Positions 38,800-47,200 of a stretch of 64,000 nt of DNA are shown piece after piece. The stretch is from Labrys miyagiensis (lineage in GTDB: Bacteria > Pseudomonadota > Alphaproteobacteria > Rhizobiales > Labraceae), in assembly GCF_030160835.1 (NCBI RefSeq), contig NZ_BSPC01000066.1:124001-188000 (forward strand), given 5' to 3'. The notes beneath the pieces are model-generated. The model had not been told where the DNA came from. It did not search any database and saw only the letters and a list, made by a program, of their open reading frames with translations. The translations under genes were made by a program, and so were the position numbers. Every line of letters begins with the position of its first letter. Position 1 is the stretch's first letter.

Positions 38800-39474
38800 A
38801 TGCGGCTTCTCGTCGTGGAAGATGACCAGGATCTCAATCGCCAGCTGGTCAAGGCGCTCGAGGAGGCCGGCTATGCCGTCGACCGTGCCTTTGACGGCGA
38901 GGAAGGCCACTTTCTTGGCGATACGGAGCCCTATGACGCCGTGATCCTCGATGTCGGCCTGCCCAAGCTCGATGGCATTACCGTCCTCGACCGCTGGCGC
39001 CGCGACGGCAAGGTGATGCCGGTGCTCATCCTCACCGCTCGCGACCGCTGGTCCGACAAGGTGACGGGCTTCGATTCCGGGGCGGATGACTATGTCGCCA
39101 AGCCTTTCCATATGGAGGAGGTGCTGGCGCGGCTGCGCGCCCTCATCCGCCGGACCACCGGGCATGCCACCAACGAGCTCGTCTGCGGCCCGGTGCGGCT
39201 CGATGCCCGCGCCGGGCGCGTGGTGGTGGACGGCAATCCGGTCAAGCTTACCTCGCATGAATACCGGCTGCTCGCCTATCTCATGCATTACACCGGCCGC
39301 GTGGTTTCCCGCACCGAGCTGGTCGAGCATCTCTACGACCAGGATTTCGATCGCGATTCCAACACCATCGAGGTCTTTGTCGGGCGTCTGCGCAAGAAGC
39401 TCGGCGTTGACGTGATCCAGACGGTGCGCGGCATGGGCTACATCCTCACACCGCCGGACGCCATGCGCGTATGA
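38800..39474 (+). CDS. feuP: OmpR/PhoB-family response regulator (FeuP-like)
   Basis: The receiver domain has the acidic pair in VVEDD, the phospho-acceptor near D51 in AVILDVGLPKLDG, LTARDRWSDKV and the lysine in KPFHMEE. The C-terminal winged helix has LTSHEYRLLAYLMHY and RLRKKLG. FRDRWSDKVTGFDSGADDY-like features and the kinase partner fit the FeuP/PhoP group of Rhizobiales. In S. meliloti FeuP controls genes for cyclic glucan export and symbiosis. It starts 9 bases after feuN and its stop overlaps feuQ by 4 bases. Confidence 0.85.
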   Translation: MRLLVVEDDQDLNRQLVKALEEAGYAVDRAFDGEEGHFLGDTEPYDAVILDVGLPKLDGITVLDRWRRDGKVMPVLILTARDRWSDKVTGFDSGADDYVAKPFHMEEVLARLRALIRRTTGHATNELVCGPVRLDARAGRVVVDGNPVKLTSHEYRLLAYLMHYTGRVVSRTELVEHLYDQDFDRDSNTIEVFVGRLRKKLGVDVIQTVRGMGYILTPPDAMRV

Positions 39475-40874
39475 CCACACGGTCCCTGGCATTCCGCCTC
39501 TTCGTCTCGGCCGCTGCCTGGATCATGGTGATCTTGCTGATCACCGGCGTCGTGCTGGTCTCCATCTATCGGCAGGCCGCGGAAAAGTCGTTCGACGGCC
39601 AGCTGCAGTTCTATCTGCGCACGCTCGTCGCCGATATCGCCGATCTCGATGTCGGGGACCGCACCGCACCCAGCAATTTCAACGATCCACGCTTCGAGCA
39701 GCCCCTGTCGGGCTGGTACTGGCAGATCACGCGCACGGACAAGCCGGAATCGAACGGCTCGAAATCCCTGTTCGAAGCGGTGTTGCCCAGCCTGGAGGAC
39801 CTCAAGGTCCCCGCCCATCCGGAGGGCTTCTACCAGGGATACATGAATGGTCCCGACGACAAGGGCACCGGCACGGGGCAACGCCTGCGCGCCCTGGAGC
39901 GCGTGATCTATCTGGGGGACGACGGCACCTACCGCGTGACCGTGGCGGGCCCGGCCGACGAGATCGACAACGATATTGCCTATTTCGAATATGCCCTCTT
40001 CCTCACCTTTGTCGCCCTGGCCGTAGGCCTTCTCGCCGCCACCTTCGTCCAGGTGCGCTTCGGCCTGCGGCCCCTCAACCGCATCAGCCGCGTGCTGGCG
40101 GAGATGCGCGCCGGCCGCGCCACGAAGCTTCCCCCGAACCTGCCGGACGAGATCGTGCCGCTGGCCCGCGAGATCGATGCGCTCGTCGATGCCAACCGCC
40201 AGGTGGTGGAGCGCGCGCGTACCCATGTGGGCAACCTCGCCCATGCCCTGAAGACGCCACTCTCCGTCATCGCCAACGAGGCGGATTCCTCGCCGGACAA
40301 TCCGCTGGCCGAGCAGGTTGAACGCCAGGTGGTGGTGATGCGAATGCAGATCGACCATCACCTCAAGCGCGCCCGCATTGCCGCCGCGGTGAGCGTGGTG
40401 GGCACCGTCACCGAAATCGCACCGGTGGTCGATGGCCTGGTGCGGGCGATGGAGAAGATCTACGCCGTCAAGCGCCTGAAGATCACGACGCAGATCGATC
40501 CCTCGCTGCGTTTCCGCGGCGAGAAGCAGGACATCGAGGAAATGACCGGTAACCTCATCGACAATGCCTGCAAATGGGCGATCGCGGAGGTCGCCATCCG
40601 CGCCGAGCCGATCCAGATCGACGGCGCTGTGTTCGCCCGCATCACCATCGACGATGACGGCCCCGGCCTTTCGCCCGAAAAGCGCGCTGAGGCGGTCCAG
40701 CGCGGCAAGCGCCTCGACGAGACCAAGCCCGGCACCGGCCTCGGCCTTGCCATCGTGGAGGACCTCGTCTCGCTCTATGGCGGCCGGTTTGCGCTGGAGG
40801 AGGCCCCGATCGGCGGCCTCAGGGCGGTGCTCGACGTGCCCGCGTTGCAGGGCGTTGGGGCGGGGGTGTCGTAA
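39471..40874 (+). CDS. feuQ: Membrane sensor histidine kinase (FeuQ-like)
   Basis: The 467-residue kinase has two membrane segments (about 12-34 and 172-195) around a periplasmic sensor domain of about 135 residues. A HAMP linker follows, then an H-box HVGNLAHALKTPLSVIANEA (phospho-histidine near 257) and an HATPase domain with N-box DNACKWA and G-box GTGLGLAIVEDL. The H-box form HALKTPL is typical of PhoQ/FeuQ kinases. The periplasmic domain is the expected contact for the FeuN-like protein. It is translationally coupled to feuP (ATGA). Confidence 0.85.
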   Translation: MTTRSLAFRLFVSAAAWIMVILLITGVVLVSIYRQAAEKSFDGQLQFYLRTLVADIADLDVGDRTAPSNFNDPRFEQPLSGWYWQITRTDKPESNGSKSLFEAVLPSLEDLKVPAHPEGFYQGYMNGPDDKGTGTGQRLRALERVIYLGDDGTYRVTVAGPADEIDNDIAYFEYALFLTFVALAVGLLAATFVQVRFGLRPLNRISRVLAEMRAGRATKLPPNLPDEIVPLAREIDALVDANRQVVERARTHVGNLAHALKTPLSVIANEADSSPDNPLAEQVERQVVVMRMQIDHHLKRARIAAAVSVVGTVTEIAPVVDGLVRAMEKIYAVKRLKITTQIDPSLRFRGEKQDIEEMTGNLIDNACKWAIAEVAIRAEPIQIDGAVFARITIDDDGPGLSPEKRAEAVQRGKRLDETKPGTGLGLAIVEDLVSLYGGRFALEEAPIGGLRAVLDVPALQGVGAGVS

Positions 40875-40895
40875 AAAGCTGTTATGCCTCCCTTT

Positions 40896-41315
40896 TTATA
40901 TCCGCGACCGAATGAAGTTAAGCACCTCTTCGAGCTTGGCGCCCTTGATGGATCCCTTAAACTCAGCGAAGCGAGTGTCCAAGGCTGCGAGCTTGGCGGG
41001 CCGAACGATCGTCGGGTTGTCGAGGCCAGCGGCTGTGTAAGCCGATAGCTTGACATCTCCCTCGAAGGCTAGCTTGCCGGGCGTGTCCGAGGTCAGCATC
41101 ACGACCCAGAGGACATCGGCGATTTTATCTCCTGGTGCCGTGATATGGCCTTTGGAAATAACCAGGGCCGGCCGGCCTTTCGTGATGGTCGGATCGTCGG
41201 AAAAGGGGAAAGGGATCTTGACGATGTCCCCTTGCTTAAAAGTTCGCGAAAGCTTTTTCGTCGTCTTCTGATGCCCACTCGTGGAAGAAGGCGAAGGGAT
41301 TTTCTGAGATGTCAT
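40896..41315 (-). CDS. MazF/PemK-like toxin
   Basis: The core begins FKQGDIVKIPFPFSDDPTITKGRPALVIS, the GDIV-x-x-x-F-P-F start of MazF/PemK-type mRNA interferases, followed by ADVLWVVMLTS and NPTIVRPAKLAAL. The 139-residue frame includes about 27 residues before this core. They are encoded in an 80-base overlap with the antitoxin gene in another frame. The ATG at 41315 has AGGG upstream and no other start is available in the overlap, so this extension may be real. It is the downstream gene of a two-gene toxin-antitoxin operon. Confidence 0.78.
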   Translation of the reverse strand: MTSQKIPSPSSTSGHQKTTKKLSRTFKQGDIVKIPFPFSDDPTITKGRPALVISKGHITAPGDKIADVLWVVMLTSDTPGKLAFEGDVKLSAYTAAGLDNPTIVRPAKLAALDTRFAEFKGSIKGAKLEEVLNFIRSRI

Positions 41316-41481
41316 GTGTACCCTGAACTTTTTCTAGGATTACGGACGTGTCCGTAATCACATATCGAAGCGTATCTCCCGGATCGAGGTGCAGAGCATT
41401 CCGCACGATCTGAGGAATAGTGGTTTGTGCCTTGGTAGTGAGACGCGAAGTCACACTCGCCTTGGTTGCGAGTTTAGCCAT
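41236..41481 (-). CDS. AbrB/MazE-like antitoxin
   Basis: The 81-residue protein has the SpoVT/AbrB swapped-hairpin pattern: SRLTTKAQTTIPQIVRNALHLDPGDTLRYVI, then a C-terminal acidic tail that would bind the toxin (FFHEWASEDDEKAF). It resembles PrlF/MazE antitoxins. Such proteins neutralise the toxin and repress their own operon. It precedes the toxin gene on the same strand and overlaps it by 80 bases. Confidence 0.78.
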   Translation of the reverse strand: MAKLATKASVTSRLTTKAQTTIPQIVRNALHLDPGDTLRYVITDTSVILEKVQGTHDISENPFAFFHEWASEDDEKAFANF

Positions 41482-41602
41482 ATCTATGAGTACCTTTTCG
41501 GGGGCTGTTTATTCAGTGCTTCATTCGGTAGCCAGCTGCGGACGTCGTTGGGTCATTAAAGTAAGGAAAAGTAATGCAATCGTCAAGTCGTGCGTCGGCT
41601 GG

Positions 41603-43894
41603 TCACTGCACATAGACGGGCACGACCGCCGAGGCCTCGTCGCGATAGGGCAGGCGGATCTGGAAACGGTGTTCGCCGGGCTCGATGGGCCAGAAGACCG
41701 GCTGGTCCGGCGCGGCGACAGCGAAGGGCTGGCCGTCGACATACCAGACGATCTGCGCCACTCGAGGCTCGACCACGGCCTTGAGCGCCAGGCGGTTGAA
41801 GGCCGCCGGCTGTTCGGGATTGCGCCAGATCTGGGTGTTGCGGGCCGGCGTCGAGATGCTGAGGCGGATCGGCTGGCCATCGCCGTCGACATCGGGGCGA
41901 GGGAGGCTGGCGCTGCCGGTGGCGATGGCCTTGATCGGCGCAGGCACTGCATCGGCGCCGGGACGCAGGCTGGCCGGGACGGCCTTCGGCATCTCGTCAG
42001 GCCTGACCCATTCGACCAGGGTCTGGCTGCAGGCTCCGGCGTCGACCTGGCCGCTCGTGAGGCACACCTCCACCGGCTTGCGGCCGGGCGGGGGCGGGAA
42101 ACGCGCCTCGGCGATGTCCCCGGGCTTGATGCCATGGATTCTCACCAGGATGGCATGCACCAGCCGGGCCGCGCTGCTGGCTCCCGTGAGGCGATTCATG
42201 GTGCCGTCGTCGCCGCGACCGATCCAGACGCCGACGATCGCCTTGTCCGAATAGGCCACCGCCCAGGCATCGCGGTAGCCCTGCGAGGTGCCGGTCTTGA
42301 TGGCGACGGGGAAGGGGTATTCCAGCGTGCCGTAGCGATGGAAGCTCGGCAGCCGCGCCTGGGCGTCGGAGAGGAAGGAAGTGACCAGGCGGGCGCTGTC
42401 GATGGAGAGGACGCGCACGGGCGGACGCCGCCTCTGCTCGCGCGCCCAGGCGAGATCCTGCAACTGGCCATCATTGGCGAGAGCGCCATAGGCCCTCACC
42501 AGCCAATCCAGACGCGTCGGCAGGGAGCCGATCGCCATCGACAGACCGAAACTGTCGGCGGGTGTCTCCAGGTCGTGCAGGCCGAGGTCGCGCAGGAAAT
42601 GGAAGGTGGTTTCCAGGCCCACGCTGCGCAGCAGGTTGGTGGCCGGCACGTTGCGGGAATTGGCGAGGGCCTGGCGCGGCAGCATAGGGCCGAGGAATTC
42701 GCGGTCGGCATTGCCGATGCCGGAGGCGCCCTCCGGCAGGTCCAGCAGCATGTCGGTGGGTTTCAGGACGTCGCGATCCAGCGCCAGGGCATAGATGAAG
42801 GGCTTGAGGGTCGAACCGGGCGAGCGTTGCGTGCGGGTATAATCGAACGCACCGGCATGGCCAGCGTAATAACCGCCCGATCCGACCTGCGCCAGCACCT
42901 CGCCGGTCTGGCGGGAGACCACCATGACGGCCACCTGCTGCGCGCCGGCGCCCCGCCAGCCATCCAGATATTGCCGCGCGAGATTCGTGACGTCGGTCTG
43001 CAAGGAAAGGTCGATGGTGGTGTGGATCAGCGGTGCGGTCTCGGCTTCAGGCGCGATCGCACCGTCCCGCACGAGATCGCGATAGCGCAGCACCAGCTGC
43101 AGGGCATCCGGCCGGCGGGGCAGGCTCGGCATGCGCAGCGTCTTGAGCTGGTTGTGGGCGATTGCCGCCTCGTCGGCGCTGATCACCTTCTGCTCCCTGA
43201 GGATATCGAGCACGCGATGGCCGCGCTGGATCGCCCGGCGCAAGCCGTCGGGCCGCAGCGGATTCATGAGCGTCGGCGATTGCGGGATGGCCGACAGCAG
43301 GGCGATTTCAGCCCAGGAAAGATCGGCCACCGGCTTGTCGAAATAAAGCCGCGCCGCGTGGGCGATGCCGTGGCTGCCATTGCCATAGGGGGCAAGCCGC
43401 AGATATTGCGCGAGCACGGCCTCGTGGCCATAGCGCAGGGTCAGCACCACGCCGGTGCCTGCCTCCAGGAGCTTGTTCGGCCAGGTGCGGGGTTCCGGCC
43501 GCTGCATGCGCGCCACCTGCATGGCGATGGTCGAGGCGCCCGAGCGCCGGCGGGCGTTGCCGAAATTCTGCCAGACCGCGCGGGCGATGGCATAGGGATC
43601 AACACCAGCGTGATCAAAGAAGCGACGGTCTTCCAAAGCAAGGGTCGCCCTGACGACCCGGTCGGGCAGTTGCTCCAGTGGCCAGTAGCCGTAATCGACA
43701 CGCCCTCTGCCATCATCGTCATGGCCGACCTGGGTGAGGAAGGCGCCTGAGCGGTCATAGAGGATCGGTGTAGGGGCGGGGGCGATGAGCTGGGCGCGCT
43801 GGTTGATGAGATGGGCGTAGAGGAGGACGCAGGCAGCGAAGAGGTGCCAGAAGGCGAGGGTCAGTGTCGCGCGACGGGTCCGGAGCAGGCTCAT
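41603..43894 (-). CDS. pbpC: Penicillin-binding protein 1C
   Basis: From the ATG at 43894 (MSLLRTRRATLTLAFWHLF) the 763-residue protein has a membrane anchor, a GT51 domain (EDRRFFDHAGVD, GASTIAMQVARM), a transpeptidase domain with GSTLKPFIYALALD, SRNVPATNLL and IKTGTSQGYRDAWAVAY, and a C-terminal BiPBP_C beta-domain (AFNRLALKA, VAQIVWYVDGQPF). This layout is that of E. coli PbpC. Bacterial alpha-2-macroglobulin genes often neighbour pbpC, and here one lies just upstream on the same strand. The pair is thought to repair the wall after attack. The gap of about 400 bases contains a large inverted repeat. Confidence 0.92.
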   Translation of the reverse strand: MSLLRTRRATLTLAFWHLFAACVLLYAHLINQRAQLIAPAPTPILYDRSGAFLTQVGHDDDGRGRVDYGYWPLEQLPDRVVRATLALEDRRFFDHAGVDPYAIARAVWQNFGNARRRSGASTIAMQVARMQRPEPRTWPNKLLEAGTGVVLTLRYGHEAVLAQYLRLAPYGNGSHGIAHAARLYFDKPVADLSWAEIALLSAIPQSPTLMNPLRPDGLRRAIQRGHRVLDILREQKVISADEAAIAHNQLKTLRMPSLPRRPDALQLVLRYRDLVRDGAIAPEAETAPLIHTTIDLSLQTDVTNLARQYLDGWRGAGAQQVAVMVVSRQTGEVLAQVGSGGYYAGHAGAFDYTRTQRSPGSTLKPFIYALALDRDVLKPTDMLLDLPEGASGIGNADREFLGPMLPRQALANSRNVPATNLLRSVGLETTFHFLRDLGLHDLETPADSFGLSMAIGSLPTRLDWLVRAYGALANDGQLQDLAWAREQRRRPPVRVLSIDSARLVTSFLSDAQARLPSFHRYGTLEYPFPVAIKTGTSQGYRDAWAVAYSDKAIVGVWIGRGDDGTMNRLTGASSAARLVHAILVRIHGIKPGDIAEARFPPPPGRKPVEVCLTSGQVDAGACSQTLVEWVRPDEMPKAVPASLRPGADAVPAPIKAIATGSASLPRPDVDGDGQPIRLSISTPARNTQIWRNPEQPAAFNRLALKAVVEPRVAQIVWYVDGQPFAVAAPDQPVFWPIEPGEHRFQIRLPYRDEASAVVPVYVQ

Positions 43895-43916
43895 GGGCGT
43901 GCCGAGGCCGGGTACC

Positions 43917-44200
43917 GTTTGGGCGAGACGAGGCCTTTCCGGACGAAGCGAGCCGCCTGCGCCCCCTCGCCCCGCAAAGCGGGGAGAGGATAGAGGTGAG
44001 GGGCTGCGCAACATGAGCAGAATAGAATTTTACACGTGGAATCAACATGATAGCTATCGTGACATAGGGCGGCAACGAGCGTTCTCATATTTTTCAGACA
44101 CCAATCCCACAGGTTCGCGCAGCCCCTCACCTCTATCCTCTCCCCGTAAGAACGGGGCGAGGGGGCGCAACCGGCTCGCTCCGTCCGGAAGCGCCCCATC
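43917..44200. repeat. Large inverted repeat (arms about 84-94 bp) between the macroglobulin and pbpC genes
   Basis: The arms 43917-44010 and 44117-44200 are reverse complements over most of their length, both including CTCACCTCTATCCTCTCCCC and a GCTCGC...TCCGGA block. Each arm also has a smaller hairpin. It accounts for most of the 405-base space between pbpC and the macroglobulin gene. Sequences of the CCTCACC...CTCTCCCCG type are common between genes in this order. Confidence 0.85.
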
Positions 44201-44299
44201 TCGCCCAAGCGAACACCTGCCATCTGATATGGAGATCCAACATTCGGTGCCGGAAGGGAGTGGTCGCGCGCTGATTGCATCTGCATCACCCGACCACTC

Positions 44300-47200
44300 C
44301 TACTTCGACACCACGATCCGCGCGGCGGCGCTCGTGCCCCCGACGCCCTTCACATACATGGTCTCGGCCAGGGCCGAGGGCTCCGTATAGGTGCCCGGGA
44401 TCAAGGCGCGCATGCGGTAGGCGACGGTGTAGTTGCCCTTCGGCAGGCTCTCATAGGCGTAGAACATCCTGTCGTCGCCATAGGAGACCCAGTCCGCCGG
44501 CAAGGTGGGCGCCATGGAGGGTGTTGCTTCCGCCGGAGCCGTGGCGATGTTGGGATTGAGCGGCTCCAGTCCCGCCGCGAGCGGCACCGTCATAGCCACA
44601 TGGGTGCGGTCTTGCGAGACCACGAGCTCGACCCGCTCCTCCAGAACGTCTCCCACCTTGAGCTGGATGGCGCCGCTGCTATCGGGGACAAGCTTTTCCA
44701 GCGGGGCGTCGCCATTGGGAACCCGGTAGAGGGTACGGGTGAGGGCGAAGCCCTGGCTCTCGGCCTGCGCCTGATAGCCGGGCTCAGCGGAGACATAGCT
44801 CGTCTCCACCAGAGCCAGGGCGGGCGCGTTGCCGGTATTGCTGACGGTCGCGGCAGACGAATCGAGCGTGACCTCACGCAGCACCGGCGTATTGGCGTCC
44901 AGCGTCAGGTTCTGGACGTTGCTGCCCTGGGCGAGCTTGAGTGGCAGGGGCATTGTCGGCCTCTGCCACACGGAGGCGAGCGCGCGGATCGCCGCCGAGG
45001 TGGCATTGGTCGAGCCCCAGCCATCGCCCTGGCCGAGGTTCAGCAAGGCGGTCTTCAGGGCAGGAAAGCGCGGGTCGGTCTGCGAGGTCAGCGCCGCCGC
45101 GCGGACCATCTCGGCAAGGCTCCGGGTTTCCGAGGGCAGGATGACCGGATTGCCGTCGTCCTCCGTCTGGCCGTCATAGACGAGCTGGCCGTCGCGCGAG
45201 AGGACGCGTATGCGCGACCACATCGTGTCGGCGAGGCCGCCCACCAGGCGCTGGTCGGCATTGTCGGCGCCGGCCGCGGCCGAGGTCATGCGGGCGACGC
45301 TGACATTGGGCATCAGCGCGGCCGAGCGTGCGAGCTCCGCCAGATAGGCCGCATCGAGCTTGCCACCCTCGGCCAAGGCGGTGAGCGCCTCGGCGCGTTC
45401 GCGCAGCTCGCTGCCGGTGAGGAGGTGGGAATAATCCGAGCGCAGTGACAGTTTCAGCACGGTGGCGAGACGATCGCTCAACGCCTTGTCGACCGGCTCC
45501 CCTGCTTTCTCCGCAGCAACTAGGAAGGAATAGGCCCAGGCCGTCAGCGTGACATTGCCCTTGCTGTGCGGCCAGAAGCCGACAAGGCCGTCGGAGTCGA
45601 CGGACTGGTCGATCGCCAGCACCGTGTTATGGACATCGCTGCCGATGCGGCTGTCGAGATTGGCCGCCGCCAGGATCGGCGAGAAGCTCTTGAAGGCAAG
45701 GCTGGAGGAAGCCAGCGATATACGCTGCTCGGTCGAACCATAGGGATATTCGACCAGGGTGTTGAGGCCGGCGACCAGCTTCACCAGGACCTGGTCGGAC
45801 GTCAGGGTGATGGCGCGCTGGAAGGAACCCGGGCGCAAGGAATCCTGCGGCGCCGGCAGCGTCTTCGAGCCGCCCGGCGGGATCTCGACGATCTCGAAAT
45901 GCTTCGTCGGGATGCGGTCGGGCATCACCGGCAGGGTGATCTCCACGGCATCGCGGGCATGGTCGGCCATGCGCTCCACGCCGAAGCGCAGGCGAACGTC
46001 CTGCTTGCCCGGCTTGGGTTCGGGCACCGAGGCGAGGACACCGATGCGCGCCGGCTTGTTATCCTCCCAAACGAAGGAGATGTCCTTGCCGCCCTGGAAG
46101 GTCAGCCCGTCCGAGGCGATGGTGCCATGGCCGTTACCGCTGGCTCCCTCGACGACGCGGGCGATGATTCCGGCCTCGAATTGGTCGCCCGAGCGCAGGA
46201 AGCGGGGCAAAGCGGGCTGCGCCACGATCTCCTGGCGGATCAGCATCTCGCCGGTGCCGTAGCCGAAGCGGTCGGGCCCGCTCACGGCCTTGGCGCGCAG
46301 CTTGAACACCGTGAGTGAATCAGGGAGCTTCACCTTGATCTTGGCGGTGCCGTCGGGCCCGACCTTCACGTCCGGCAGATAGATCGGCACGGGCGTGAAG
46401 TTCTTGCGCACCGAGATGTTGTTGTCGGTGCCCATTTCCTCGCGCTCGTCACCGCCGGGCACTTCCTCCAGGGGGATGATGCCGAAGGCCATGTTGCGCG
46501 TATCGCGCAGCGCCATGGTGGACTGGCGCTTGACGATGAAGTTCGGCAGGGGATCGAGTGGCTGTTCGGTGGCCAGCGACAGCACGGCCTGGTCGATCAT
46601 CCAGAAGGTGGCGTCGCCCGCGATCGGCTTGCCGGTATCGTCGGCCAGATGCAGCGTGACCTCGACCTCGTCGCCGGGCCTGGCCTTCTTGGGATAATCC
46701 ATGCTGACGGTGACGATGTTCTTCACCGGTGTCACCGTCACGTTCTTGGTGGCGGCGATCGTCACCGGCTTGCCCTGGTCGAAGGGAGCGCTGGGCGACG
46801 GCGTGCTGGCATCGAGCCGCCCACGCATGATGAGGAAATGCACCGGAATCTGAGGCATATATTCCTTGCGGACAGGCAGGGCGTAATGGCCATAGCCGTC
46901 GGCGATATCCACCCAGTCATAGCGGAACTTGCCTTCGGGCTCCTCGACGATGGCGAGGGCACGGGCGGTCTGGAAGGGCGACTGGATCAGCAGATTGGCG
47001 GTTTCGCCGGGATTGTAGCTGTCCTTGTCCGTGCTCACCGTCGCGGTGCGGGCCGGGGCCTGCGCCCAGGTGACGGGGGTGTTGCCACCGACGAAGAAGT
47101 CGACGCTCACCTGTTGACGCCGGCCGATACGGTCGGTGGCTTCAAGCTGGACGATATAGACGCCGGCTTCCTTGGCCTCCAGCGCCAGGGTCTGGATATC

